From Lachnospiraceae bacterium (GTDB taxonomy: Bacteria > Bacillota > Clostridia > Lachnospirales > Lachnospiraceae): a DNA stretch of 50,221 nucleotides. How positions within the stretch are numbered: the first letter of the stretch is position 1; each line of letters begins with the position of its first letter. The notes below the pieces were generated by a model. That model was not told the origin of the DNA and ran no database searches. It was given only the letters and a program-made list of their open reading frames with translations. Location of the stretch: NCBI GenBank assembly GCA_030523275.1, contig JAUNIX010000022.1, positions 1 through 50,221 of the forward strand, read 5' to 3'. Positions 43,585 through 50,221 of this stretch are shown here, piece after piece. The translations under genes and the position numbers were made by a program.

Positions 43585-43603
43585 TTTGTTAAGATTATGT
43601 AAA
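43561..43603 (-). promoter_or_regulatory. phoP promoter with two PhoP-box-like words
   Basis: On the minus strand: TTTACA (43603-43598), 5-bp spacer, TTAACA (43592-43587), an 11-bp period typical of PhoP boxes, then a perfect -10 TATAAT at 43566-43561, 20 bp further on. There is no separate -35, as expected for an activated promoter. Confidence 0.65.
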
Positions 43604-43653
43604 TTTTATGATATAGGGTAAAACATATTTTTCATTTACCGATTTATTCCTAA

Positions 43654-44304
43654 TTAAACTTCCAACAATTCTCCCGTTACAATATAGCGAATCCACTTTG
43701 CAATATTAATCGAATGGTCTGCCATACGATTTATACTTCTGGCAATCATTAAATAATCCACAAGCTGCGGAATCCTACTTGTGTGCTCCTGCATTTGTAA
43801 CACCAATTCATCACGCAGTTTACAAAAATACTGATTGACTGCCTTTTCCTGATCGATAATTTCTTTATTTCCCTTCATATCTTTCGTAATGAAATTTTCA
43901 ATTACATCTAACACCATTTTTCTAGTCAAGTCAATCATTTTTTGTAATGTCTCTGGTGTCTCGATTTCTTTTTGTTTACAAAGCATAATGATATATTTAC
44001 AAATATTTTCACAATGATCCGCCATTTTTTCAATTTCTTTACTGGCTCTCATAATCGCTACCACACTTCTGACATCTTTAGCAATTGGCTGCTGTTTTAC
44101 GATCAACGCAATACAATCTGTCGTAATTTTTTCATTTTGATCGTCAAAGGCATCATCTTTTTCAATCACTTCACGAGCAATATCTTTATCGAGCATATCA
44201 ATCGACTGTACTGTCATATCAAAAGATTCCTCAAGTAGTTTTCCGATTGCAATAAATTCCTTATTTAATTGTTCTAATTCATATATAAAATTGATTCTTG
44301 TCAT
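43654..44304 (-). CDS. phoU: Phosphate transport system regulator PhoU
   Basis: A 216-residue cytosolic all-helical protein of the usual length, made of two three-helix PhoU repeats. The signature acidic motifs are present as DDAFDDQNEKI (about residues 50-60) and DQEKAVNQYFCKLR in the second half, with SKEIEKMADHCENICKY and RSINRMADHSINIAKWI as the paired conserved helices. PhoU links the state of the Pst transporter to the PhoR kinase. It lies 18 bp after pstB and is followed by a hairpin and the phoP promoter. Confidence 0.96.
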   Translation of the reverse strand: MTRINFIYELEQLNKEFIAIGKLLEESFDMTVQSIDMLDKDIAREVIEKDDAFDDQNEKITTDCIALIVKQQPIAKDVRSVVAIMRASKEIEKMADHCENICKYIIMLCKQKEIETPETLQKMIDLTRKMVLDVIENFITKDMKGNKEIIDQEKAVNQYFCKLRDELVLQMQEHTSRIPQLVDYLMIARSINRMADHSINIAKWIRYIVTGELLEV

Positions 44305-44322
44305 TTTCTACTCCTTACTCCA

Positions 44323-45081
44323 TCAACCAAAACGTCCGGTAATGTATTCTTCTGTCTTCTGGTTCTGTGGATTTTGGAAAATATCCATCGTCTTGCCGTA
44401 TTCAATGACCTCTCCTGTCAAGAAAAAAGCGGTATGATCAGAAATACGACTTGCCTGCTGCATGTTATGTGTAACCATAATAATGGTATAATCTTTTTTC
44501 AGTTCAACCGCTAAGTCCTCAATTTTTAACGTGGAAATCGGATCCAAAGCCGAAGTTGGTTCATCCATTAAGATTACATCCGGTTTTACCGCGAGTGCAC
44601 GGGCAATACAGATTCTTTGCTGCTGTCCACCAGACACACCTAATGCGCTTTTCTTTAATCTGTCTTTGGTCTCTTCCCAGATGGCGGCCTGACGAAGCGA
44701 TGTCTCTACTATTTCATCTAATTGTGATTTTTTCTTGATACCATGAATTCTTGGACCATAAGCAACATTATCATAGATGGACATTGGAAAAGGATTTGGC
44801 TGCTGAAACACCATACCGACTCGTTTTCTAAGTGCCACCACATCAATATCACTGTAAATATCAATTCCATCCATGCAGATTTTTCCATCAATGCGGACGC
44901 CATCAACTAAATCATTCATACGGTTAATTGTTTTTAAAAAAGTAGATTTTCCACATCCTGAAGGTCCGATAAAGGCAGTAATTTGCTTTTCTTTAATGTC
45001 CATATTGATTTTCTTAAGTGCCTGAAAATCACCGTAATATAAATCCAGATCACGGACTGTAAATTTATTTTTTTGTTCCAT
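44323..45081 (-). CDS. pstB: Phosphate ABC transporter ATP-binding protein
   Basis: PstB powers phosphate import. The 252 residues contain Walker [10 protein letters not shown] (39-47), the Q-loop segment [19 protein letters not shown], signature [17 protein letters not shown], Walker [14 protein letters not shown] and the switch His in [26 protein letters not shown] is specific to PstB. The [16 protein letters not shown] end is typical. It lies 9 bp after pstA and 18 bp before phoU. Confidence 0.98.
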   Translation of the reverse strand: MEQKNKFTVRDLDLYYGDFQALKKINMDIKEKQITAFIGPSGCGKSTFLKTINRMNDLVDGVRIDGKICMDGIDIYSDIDVVALRKRVGMVFQQPNPFPMSIYDNVAYGPRIHGIKKKSQLDEIVETSLRQAAIWEETKDRLKKSALGVSGGQQQRICIARALAVKPDVILMDEPTSALDPISTLKIEDLAVELKKDYTIIMVTHNMQQASRISDHTAFFLTGEVIEYGKTMDIFQNPQNQKTEEYITGRFG

Positions 45082-45090
45082 TTCTAACTC

Positions 45091-46188
45091 CTATCCTTGT
45101 TGTTTTTTCATAAAACGAGCCGTTACCAGCTTTGAAGCAAGATTTAATACAATAATCAGTACAATTAATATGACTCCAATTGCACAGGATGTCGATACAT
45201 CTCCAGTTTCTTTCAAAATGGTATACGCTTTAATCGTCAAAGTCGCTGCAGAAGCTCCTTCTCCTGTCAGCGCTTTTGGTATTGACGCCACCGTACCTGC
45301 TGTCAATAAAAGGGCTGCTGATTCTCCGACGATTCGTCCAATGCTTAAAATAACTGCCACTAAAATACCCGAAAGTGCATTTGGCACAACTACTTTCATC
45401 GTCGTCTGTAATTTTGTCGCTCCAAGTCCCAAAGAAGATTCACGGATTCCAGGAGGAATCGCTTTTAAACTTTCTTCTGTTGTTGAGATCATGGTCGGCA
45501 GCAAAATGATAGATATCGTAAGTGCCCCGGCCAAAATTGAATATCTCATATTTAAAATTTGGACAAATACTAACATACCAAATAAACCATAAATAATCGA
45601 AGGAATACCAGATAAATTCTGGATTGCAAAACGAATGACTGTGAGAACTTTTCCCGGTTTTGCATACTCATTCAGATAGATTGCAGATAAAATCCCAATT
45701 GGCGCTGCCACTAATAAAGAAAGTCCAATTAACATTAAAGTAGAAATTAGCATTGGCTTGATACCACCACCAATTTTTGTTAATTTCATGCGTACATGAT
45801 TTATATCTATCGACTGTACATTAGAAATGACATCCCCTTTGGAAATCTTTTCGACATCTCCTTTTAAATTTTCAACATTCTTTGCCGTAGAATCTGCGGT
45901 AAAATCTGTTACGACCATGCTCTCTCCATCTTCACCAAGATCATAATAAACTCCAATTTCAGGAATCATTTCTTTATCTTTTTTTTGCTGACTCTCTGGA
46001 ATTGTCTCGGCTGTTACATATACCGTCTCATTATCATAATTGGCGGTTAAAAAATGTCCGTTTATTTTTGGTACTCCTTTTACAAAGATAAAACCAATGA
46101 TAAGCACTAAAACTAATACAGTACATGCAGATGATAAATAAATGCATCCTTGTAGCAAATAATCTTTTATTTTCTGACTTTGTCTCAT
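45091..46188 (-). CDS. pstA: Phosphate ABC transporter permease PstA, with extracytoplasmic insertion
   Basis: A 365-residue permease, longer than the usual 280-300. TM1 covers about residues 17-37. Then comes about 85 extra, mostly polar residues (from about 52 to 138, with VYYDLGEDGESMVVTD) before the normal GGGIKPMLISTLMLIG start of the core. The ABC-permease loop appears as TEESLKAIPPGIRESSLGLGATK (shown here in parts: PPGIRESSLGLGA), with GRIVGESAALLLTAG later. Its topology puts the extra domain outside, near PstS. It lies 1 bp after pstC and 9 bp before pstB. The core is intact, so transport should work. Confidence 0.95.
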   Translation of the reverse strand: MRQSQKIKDYLLQGCIYLSSACTVLVLVLIIGFIFVKGVPKINGHFLTANYDNETVYVTAETIPESQQKKDKEMIPEIGVYYDLGEDGESMVVTDFTADSTAKNVENLKGDVEKISKGDVISNVQSIDINHVRMKLTKIGGGIKPMLISTLMLIGLSLLVAAPIGILSAIYLNEYAKPGKVLTVIRFAIQNLSGIPSIIYGLFGMLVFVQILNMRYSILAGALTISIILLPTMISTTEESLKAIPPGIRESSLGLGATKLQTTMKVVVPNALSGILVAVILSIGRIVGESAALLLTAGTVASIPKALTGEGASAATLTIKAYTILKETGDVSTSCAIGVILIVLIIVLNLASKLVTARFMKKQQG

Positions 46189-47073
46189 TTAATCGTCACC
46201 TCCTCGGTTCGTAATCGAAATCATCGCTAAATTGACGATCATAATGAAAATAAATAATACAACTCCTGTTGCAAATAACATTTCCTGTTGTTGTCCCGAT
46301 GCATATCCCATTTCAATCGCAATATTGGTCGTAAGCGGTCTGATCTGATCCCAAATCGAGGACAACATTCCTGATTCCGGATTACCAGCCACAAGCATAA
46401 CTGCCATGGTTTCTCCGATTGCACGCCCAACGCCAAGTACTGCTGCCGAAAGAATTCCTGATTTTGCTGCCGGAATTGTTGCTTTAAAAATTGTCTGTGT
46501 GGGAGAAGCTCCAAGCCCCAACGAAGCTTCACGGTAGCGATTCGGAACTGCCCGCAATGCAGTTTCCGATAAGGTAATGATCGTTGGTAAAATCATAATT
46601 GTTAATACGATCATCACCGCTAAAATGGATTGTCCCTGTACCTGAGGTGTGATTTTTTCGATTGCTGGTACGATTACCCCGACACCAAACACTCCATATA
46701 AAACGGAAGGAATACCTGCTAGTAATTCCACTGCAGGTTTTATCATCTTAACAAGTCTTTCGTCTGCAACTTCTGACAAAAAAACTGCTGTCAGGAGTCC
46801 GATTGGGACTCCGACAACAATTGCTCCACAGGTTGCCACAATAGATGCGACAATCATATGTAAGATTCCATAAATTCCTTCTCCTGGAGCCCATTTGGTT
46901 CCTGTAATAAAATCAAAGAAAGAATACGCATTCGCCCCAAAAAACGGATGAAGCCCTTTATAGAATACAAATACAATAATAGCAACGACAGAAACCACAC
47001 CAACCAAAGCACTCAATAAGAAGATTTTTTCAATTATAAATTCATAGATATCTTTTGCCTTGTTGCGTTCCAT
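46189..47073 (-). CDS. pstC: Phosphate ABC transporter permease PstC
   Basis: A 294-residue inner-membrane subunit with about six helices. Seen: GLHPFFGANAYSFFDFITG followed by TKWAPGEGIYGILHMIVA, ELLAGIPSVLYGVFGVGVI, and the coupling loop SETALRAVPNRYREASLGLG before GVGRAIGETMAVMLVAGN. Each is diagnostic of PstC. ATG 47073-47071 with AAAGGAA upstream is the chosen start; a GTG 15 bases earlier in the same frame lies ahead of that site. It follows pstS by 30 bp and pstA follows after 0-1 bp. Confidence 0.97.
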   Translation of the reverse strand: MERNKAKDIYEFIIEKIFLLSALVGVVSVVAIIVFVFYKGLHPFFGANAYSFFDFITGTKWAPGEGIYGILHMIVASIVATCGAIVVGVPIGLLTAVFLSEVADERLVKMIKPAVELLAGIPSVLYGVFGVGVIVPAIEKITPQVQGQSILAVMIVLTIMILPTIITLSETALRAVPNRYREASLGLGASPTQTIFKATIPAAKSGILSAAVLGVGRAIGETMAVMLVAGNPESGMLSSIWDQIRPLTTNIAIEMGYASGQQQEMLFATGVVLFIFIMIVNLAMISITNRGGDD

Positions 47074-47103
47074 AATATTTCCTTTCACGACTTGGGATTC
47101 GTC

Positions 47104-47985
47104 TTATTTTTGCTGTGCTGCTTCTTCATCTGCAACAGTTATTCCATTATTGTCTTTGACACATTTTTGTCCATCCTCAGATACTGCAAATTCTAAGAAT
47201 TTGTCAGCCAAATCATTTTTTGCATCTGATTTTACAATAAAGGAAAACGGTCTAGATAATGCATATTTACCATTTTTGACATTTTCAACATTACCTTCTA
47301 CCCCTTCGATTGTAAGTTGTTTAATCGTGTCATCTATATAAGCAAAAGATACATATCCAATTGCATTTTTATTCTTTGCAACAGCTAACTGTACAGGCCC
47401 ATTTCCTTCCGAAACAGCAGCAGAACTTGTCAGTCCTTTTGTCTCATCTAATTTAATCAATTCTTCAAATGCACTTCTTGTTCCTGAACTTTGTTCTCTG
47501 GATACAACATAAATTTTTTCGTCTTTACCGCCAACTTCTTTCCAATTTGTAATCTCACCAGAATAAATTTTCTGTAACTGTTCGATTGAAAGGTCTTTGA
47601 CATCATTCGCTGGGTTGACCGCAACTGCAATTCCGTCATAAGCAAAAACTGTTTGTTTTAAGTTTTCGTTTTTTTCTTCATCCGTTAATTCACGGGAAGA
47701 TGCACCAATGTTATTGACATCATTGATCGTATCCTGAATACCTGCAGAGGAACCATTTCCTGTGTACTCTACTTTCACATCCGGATTTAATGCCTCAAAT
47801 TCTGTCTTCATGGCATTGACAATTGGTTCTACTGATGTGGAACCGGTAATTGTAATTGTTCCTTTTGCATCAGCGGATGAAGCACTGTTATTATCCTTAT
47901 CATTTCCTTTGCTTCCGCCACATGCTACCAATGAAAAAGTCATGGTTGCAAGTGCTGCTGTAGCTAATAATTTTTTAAGTCTCAT
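47104..47985 (-). CDS. pstS: Phosphate-binding lipoprotein PstS
   Basis: The 293-residue substrate-binding part of the Pst importer. A lipobox FSLVACGG puts the lipidated Cys at residue 22, with a Ser/Asp/Asn-rich linker behind it. Phosphate-binding segments are TGSTSVEPIVNAM, GNGSSAGIQDTINDVNNIGASSRE, and SREQSSGTRSAFEELI. It is the first gene of pstS-pstC-pstA-pstB-phoU. A strong GGAGG site precedes the ATG, and a hairpin plus PhoP-box-like promoter lies upstream, so induction by phosphate starvation is likely. Anchoring in the outer leaflet of the membrane is inferred from the lipobox. Confidence 0.97.
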   Translation of the reverse strand: MRLKKLLATAALATMTFSLVACGGSKGNDKDNNSASSADAKGTITITGSTSVEPIVNAMKTEFEALNPDVKVEYTGNGSSAGIQDTINDVNNIGASSRELTDEEKNENLKQTVFAYDGIAVAVNPANDVKDLSIEQLQKIYSGEITNWKEVGGKDEKIYVVSREQSSGTRSAFEELIKLDETKGLTSSAAVSEGNGPVQLAVAKNKNAIGYVSFAYIDDTIKQLTIEGVEGNVENVKNGKYALSRPFSFIVKSDAKNDLADKFLEFAVSEDGQKCVKDNNGITVADEEAAQQK

Positions 47986-48049
47986 TTTTAAGTCCTCCTA
48001 ATTTTTCTGCGAAGCATTTTTTCAGGAAAAGAATTTCTCATTTTCTATG

Positions 48050-48107
48050 AAAAAAGAGACTATCGCTTGTTTTGCCTTTCTTAAGTACAAAACAAACTAT
48101 AGTCTCT
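48050..48107 (-). promoter_or_regulatory. Leader hairpin with T-tract at the start of the pstS transcript
   Basis: On the minus strand, a 20-bp stem (one mismatch, one G-U) with arms at 48107-48088 and 48074-48055 and a 13-nt loop is followed at once by TTTTTT. It sits between the -10 box and pstS, 65 nt before the ATG. By shape it is an intrinsic terminator. Since no second promoter is visible after it, it could act as an attenuator or as a 5' stabilising hairpin. Confidence 0.7.
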
Positions 48108-48109
48108 AA

Positions 48110-48178
48110 TTATTAAAAAAATATATGTGTCATGTTAACTTTTGTAAAGATATTGTTATGCGGTATTTTATATGTAAA
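48110..48178 (-). promoter_or_regulatory. pstS promoter with tandem PhoP-box-like words
   Basis: On the minus strand: TTTACA (48178-48173), ATAACA (48159-48154), TTTACA (48148-48143) and TTAACA (48138-48133). The last three are spaced 11 and 10 bp. A 17-bp spacer then leads to TAATAA (48115-48110) as -10. The spacing and words match PhoP-box tandem repeats and recur before phoP. Confidence 0.75.
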
Positions 48179-48248
48179 ATAAAAATACTATCCATTATGC
48201 CTCGGTTTCGTATGCTAAGTATTTCTAATCGCTCCTTTCTTTTATACG

Positions 48249-48297
48249 ACTGCGAATCAGCCAATTCGACGCTCACGCTTCGGCAAGGATTCGCAGT
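48249..48297. repeat. Hairpin element in the corA-pstS gap
   Basis: A perfect 10-bp pair, ACTGCGAATC (48249-48258) and GATTCGCAGT (48288-48297), with a further GCC/GGC pairing inside and a TTTTT run on the plus strand. It resembles a terminator, but no plus-strand gene precedes it. Confidence 0.6.
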
Positions 48298-48305
48298 TTT
48301 TAAAA

Positions 48306-48414
48306 CAGACGAAAACTTCTACTTGCTACATAAAAATATCATTTGTAAACAAGCTTCCAATGATATTTTACTATGTAGCTGCATCCAGCTAACGCTGTCT
48401 GCAGAAGTTTTCTG
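48306..48414. repeat. Nested inverted-repeat element
   Basis: The outer arms CAGA-CG-AAAACTTCT (48306-48320) and AGAAGTTTTCTG (48403-48414) pair over 12 bp with a 2-nt bulge. The inner arms GCTACATA-AAAATATCATT and AATGATATTTT-AC-TATGTAGC (about 48324-48342 and 48359-48379) pair over 19 bp with a 2-nt bulge. A 16-nt loop separates them. It has no coding content and looks like a structured RNA or a miniature element. Confidence 0.7.
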
Positions 48415-48459
48415 ATTATGAAAGAAACTCGCAAAGAAATACATAAGCACACTACACAT

Positions 48460-48488
48460 GTCATAATGGACAGTATTATATTTTTCAA
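48460..48488 (-). promoter_or_regulatory. Orphan promoter-like site before the structured elements
   Basis: On the minus strand: TTGAAA (48488-48483), 17-bp spacer, TATGAC (48465-48460). Transcription would run through the nested inverted repeat toward pstS. No gene with a ribosome site follows directly, so a small RNA is possible but unproven. Confidence 0.35.
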
Positions 48489-48511
48489 ATATTATATCCC
48501 TACAAATTAAG

Positions 48512-48718
48512 TATAAAATATTTCACTTGAGCAATATTGGAAGAGCTTTTAGAATGTCTTAGCGTTTTTGTTCTCAACCAAAAAAATCTCGCAGACAGCT
48601 GGTCTGGCTGCTGCTCGTTTAAGCAAAGCGAAGCGATTGTGGTGAATGCCAAAAGGAAACAAAAACGGTTAGTCATTCTTAAGCTCTGGAACTTGATTGC
48701 GAAAGGAAATATTTTATA
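48512..48718. mobile_element. MITE-like element with long inverted repeats next to corA
   Basis: About 207 bp whose ends are a perfect 13-bp inverted repeat TATAAAATATTTC / GAAATATTTTATA, continued inward by paired blocks AGAGCTT/AAGCTCT, AGAATG/CATTCT and CGTTTTTGTT/AACAAAAACG, about 60 bp per arm with gaps. The 85-bp centre is not coding. A TA duplication at each end is possible. It stops 1 bp before the corA stop codon. No transposase is present. The other 735-bp gap sequence is listed as separate hairpins and the pstS control region. Confidence 0.65.
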
Positions 48719-48719
48719 T

Positions 48720-49667
48720 CTACCATAAATCTTTTTTCTTCAATATGTAAACAGCAATTAAACACACTACAAAGGAAAAGATAGCAATAATCGCAAATCC
48801 ATAACGTGACGTGGAAAATGGCATACTCGATGGTAATAAGTTCATACCATAAAATCCACCGATCAATGTTGGCAATTCTACAACAATTGTGACTGCCGCT
48901 AAAAGTTTCATAATCTGGTTTAGGTTATTGTCAATCACAGAACCAAATAATGACATCATGCTACGAAGAATGTTGTGATAAATATCCGTCATTTCCATCG
49001 CCTGTTTATTTTCAATAATGACATCCTCAAGCAAATCTTCATCTTCTTCATAATGACGAATACTATTTGTCTTCAATAGTTTTTCCATGACAACTTCGTT
49101 TGATTTTAATGATGTCTTAAAATAGACAAGACATTTATCCAGCTCATATAACTGGATCAAATCTTGATTTTCTGCCTTTTCTAAAAGAATCTCTTCAATC
49201 TGATCACTTTTTTTATCTATGACACGCAGATAATACAGATATAAAGCTGCATTATTATATAGAATCTGATATACAAAACGAGTCTTTTTATATGTACAAA
49301 AACCAGGAACCAATCCATCCATAAATTGGTTCAGGATTGGTGTTTCTTTTAAACAAACGGTAAAGATAACTTTTTCTGTCAGAATAATACCCAACGGAAT
49401 CGTCTCATACCAATCCTTTTCATTTCTGCGTTCGATGATTGGAATATCCACAAGGATCAACGTATAGTTATCTTCTTTTTCCAGACGAGATCCTTCTTCT
49501 TCATCAAGAGGCGCTTTCAAATCATCAATATCAATATCAAAATCTTTTGATATTTTCAAGATTTCAGTTGCAGAGGGGGCTGTCAGCGCGACCCACGATT
49601 CACGCTCAATTGTATCGATCTGATCTGTGATTCCAGTTTCTTCATCTGTCTTATATATATTAATCAC
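48720..49667 (-). CDS. corA: CorA-family magnesium transporter
   Basis: A 315-residue divalent-cation channel protein. The N-terminal two-thirds form the cytosolic domain (LDEEEGSRLEKEDNYTLILV), with a long helix region and, at the C-terminus, two membrane helices (LLAAVTIVVELPTLIGGFYG and YGFAIIAIFSFVVCLIAVYI). The pore signature YGMN is in GGFYGMNLLPSS. A positively charged tail (KKKDLW) ends it. The start was placed at GTG 49667-49665, eight bases after GGAGG; an upstream in-frame ATG at 49703 lies before that site. It has its own promoter, and a MITE-like element abuts its stop codon. CorA members carry Mg2+, and some carry Co2+ or Ni2+. Confidence 0.94.
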   Translation of the reverse strand: MINIYKTDEETGITDQIDTIERESWVALTAPSATEILKISKDFDIDIDDLKAPLDEEEGSRLEKEDNYTLILVDIPIIERRNEKDWYETIPLGIILTEKVIFTVCLKETPILNQFMDGLVPGFCTYKKTRFVYQILYNNAALYLYYLRVIDKKSDQIEEILLEKAENQDLIQLYELDKCLVYFKTSLKSNEVVMEKLLKTNSIRHYEEDEDLLEDVIIENKQAMEMTDIYHNILRSMMSLFGSVIDNNLNQIMKLLAAVTIVVELPTLIGGFYGMNLLPSSMPFSTSRYGFAIIAIFSFVVCLIAVYILKKKDLW

Positions 49668-49774
49668 GATTTCTACCTCCTCTTTCGACATTGATTTTTG
49701 CAATTCAAAGTACTTTTATGATATAAAAAATTCTTTACATTATAAAAAACGCCTATTGCAACACACATGTGTTT

Positions 49775-49803
49775 ATTATATCGTAGCAATCGACGTCTGT
49801 AAA
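49775..49803 (-). promoter_or_regulatory. corA promoter
   Basis: TTTACA (49803-49798), 17-bp spacer, TATAAT (49780-49775) on the minus strand. The 100-nt leader starts with a CACATGTG palindrome. No M-box magnesium riboswitch was recognised. Confidence 0.75.
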
Positions 49804-49835
49804 TAAGAAAGATTCTCTTTTATCTTTCCTTAACT

Positions 49836-50171
49836 CTATTCTTCTGTACTCTGCTTTTCCAATAAATGTTTACTCAGATATGTAATGGTATCCTGATTCT
49901 CTTTGTTCAACCGGTAATAAAATTCTAGCCATTCACGCAAATCTGGATCTCTATTTTCTTCTACTAACTCACTAAACCGATCTTCTGTTACCCCAAGTAA
50001 ATATGCAATCGATACATGAAAATATTTTGATAAACGCAAAATTACCTCTTCTGTCATCGACGACTCACCATTTTCAACTTTACTAATGTATTGCTGGGAA
50101 ACGTGTATATCCATTGACAATTTTCGTTGCGTCAGTCCTTTTTCTTTTCGAAGATTTCTCACACGATTCAT
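49836..50171 (-). CDS. XRE-family helix-turn-helix regulator
   Basis: A 111-residue protein with a Cro/C1-type domain at residues 1-62 (RVRNLRKEKGLTQRKLSMDI, then the recognition segment VSQQYISKVENGESSM and LSKYFHVSIAYLLGVTED). A helical, charged tail (LREWLEFYYRLNKENQDT) follows, probably for dimerisation. GAGGTGATGAT precedes the ATG. Immediately upstream, a perfect 14-bp palindrome overlaps the promoter and is a candidate autoregulatory operator. It ends 33 bp before the corA promoter region, but a link to corA is not shown. It is not a close copy of the XRE gene at 401-736. Confidence 0.9.
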   Translation of the reverse strand: MNRVRNLRKEKGLTQRKLSMDIHVSQQYISKVENGESSMTEEVILRLSKYFHVSIAYLLGVTEDRFSELVEENRDPDLREWLEFYYRLNKENQDTITYLSKHLLEKQSTEE

Positions 50172-50190
50172 ATCATCACCTCTACATTTT

Positions 50191-50216
50191 ATTTTAGCTT
50201 TTCCATAAATTTATGG
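50191..50216 (-). promoter_or_regulatory. -10 box and 14-bp palindrome before the XRE gene
   Basis: TAAAAT at 50196-50191 (minus strand) is a -10 candidate. Eight bases further up is the perfect palindrome CCATAAATTTATGG (50203-50216), placed to act as an operator. The -35 lies beyond it, near the window edge. Confidence 0.5.
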
Positions 50217-50221
50217 TACTA

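Noticed and set aside
48125..48415. Plus-strand open frame of about 96 codons over the structured region
   Set aside because: It has no ribosome site, odd composition, and covers the pstS promoter and inverted repeats.
49668..49703. Upstream ATG start for corA
   Set aside because: It precedes the GGAGG site; GTG 49667 lies at the ideal spacing.
49668..49774. M-box magnesium riboswitch before corA
   Set aside because: The leader is about 100 nt with only a short palindrome; the class needs a longer, well conserved fold.
1..50221. Prophage, integrative element or secondary-metabolite cluster
   Set aside because: No integrase, phage structural gene, relaxase, tRNA attachment site or biosynthetic core enzyme was seen; most genes are housekeeping.

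Overview
The window is AT-rich DNA whose gene set fits an anaerobic, low-GC Firmicute of the class Clostridia, most likely Lachnospiraceae. The evidence is a PyrD/PyrK type 1B dihydroorotate dehydrogenase, an Nfn-type ferredoxin/NAD(P) transhydrogenase, BspA-like leucine-rich and InlB-type secreted proteins, an era-recO-glyQS block and strong GGAGG ribosome sites. I cannot name a species. All genes but two (the XRE regulator at 401 and the MocR-type regulator at 22491) are on the minus strand. No tRNA, rRNA, CRISPR array, prophage or intact insertion sequence was seen.

Layout from left to right. The window opens with the start of a secreted protein and a divergent XRE regulator (1-736). The purine operon purE-purM-purN-purD (818-4258) follows, with its own promoter. 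Next are a long M29 aminopeptidase, two small membrane proteins and pyrE (4387-7771). An apparent 5-oxoproline operon (DUF969, DUF979, pcp, GGCT-like; 7998-10708) precedes the pyrimidine operon pyrC-pyrF-pyrK-pyrD (11074-14978). A small exported protein, a CAT-like acyltransferase, nfnA-nfnB and an iron alcohol dehydrogenase come next (15336-20409). A divergent MocR-type regulator faces a methyltransferase/MFS pair (20484-23891). MATE and membrane-ankyrin genes follow, then glyQS, recO, era and an M16 peptidase (23959-33792). A secreted/surface group (M14 peptidase, InlB/LRR mosaic, BspA-like protein) surrounds purH (33941-41106). The complete phosphate regulon pstS-pstC-pstA-pstB-phoU and phoP-phoR occupies 41228-47985, followed by an unusually structured 735-bp non-coding stretch, corA and a second XRE regulator.

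Regulation visible in the sequence: a ZTP (pfl) riboswitch with an overlapping terminator controls purH. Repeated TTAACA/TTTACA words at about 11-bp spacing, like PhoP boxes, precede both pstS and phoP. A 20-bp hairpin followed by six T lies at the very start of the presumed pstS transcript. Nested palindromes lie between the MocR-type gene and its divergent neighbours.

The most novel signal is a family of about 185-bp multi-hairpin intergenic repeats. There are two full copies (10844-11029 and 15107-15292) and one truncated copy (37499-37576). All have the same orientation, carry a 22- to 23-bp terminal hairpin with one compensatory base-pair change, and abut the T-tract of a rho-independent terminator. 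A separate 207-bp element with long imperfect inverted repeats (48512-48718) and a nested inverted-repeat structure (48306-48414) lie between corA and the pst operon.
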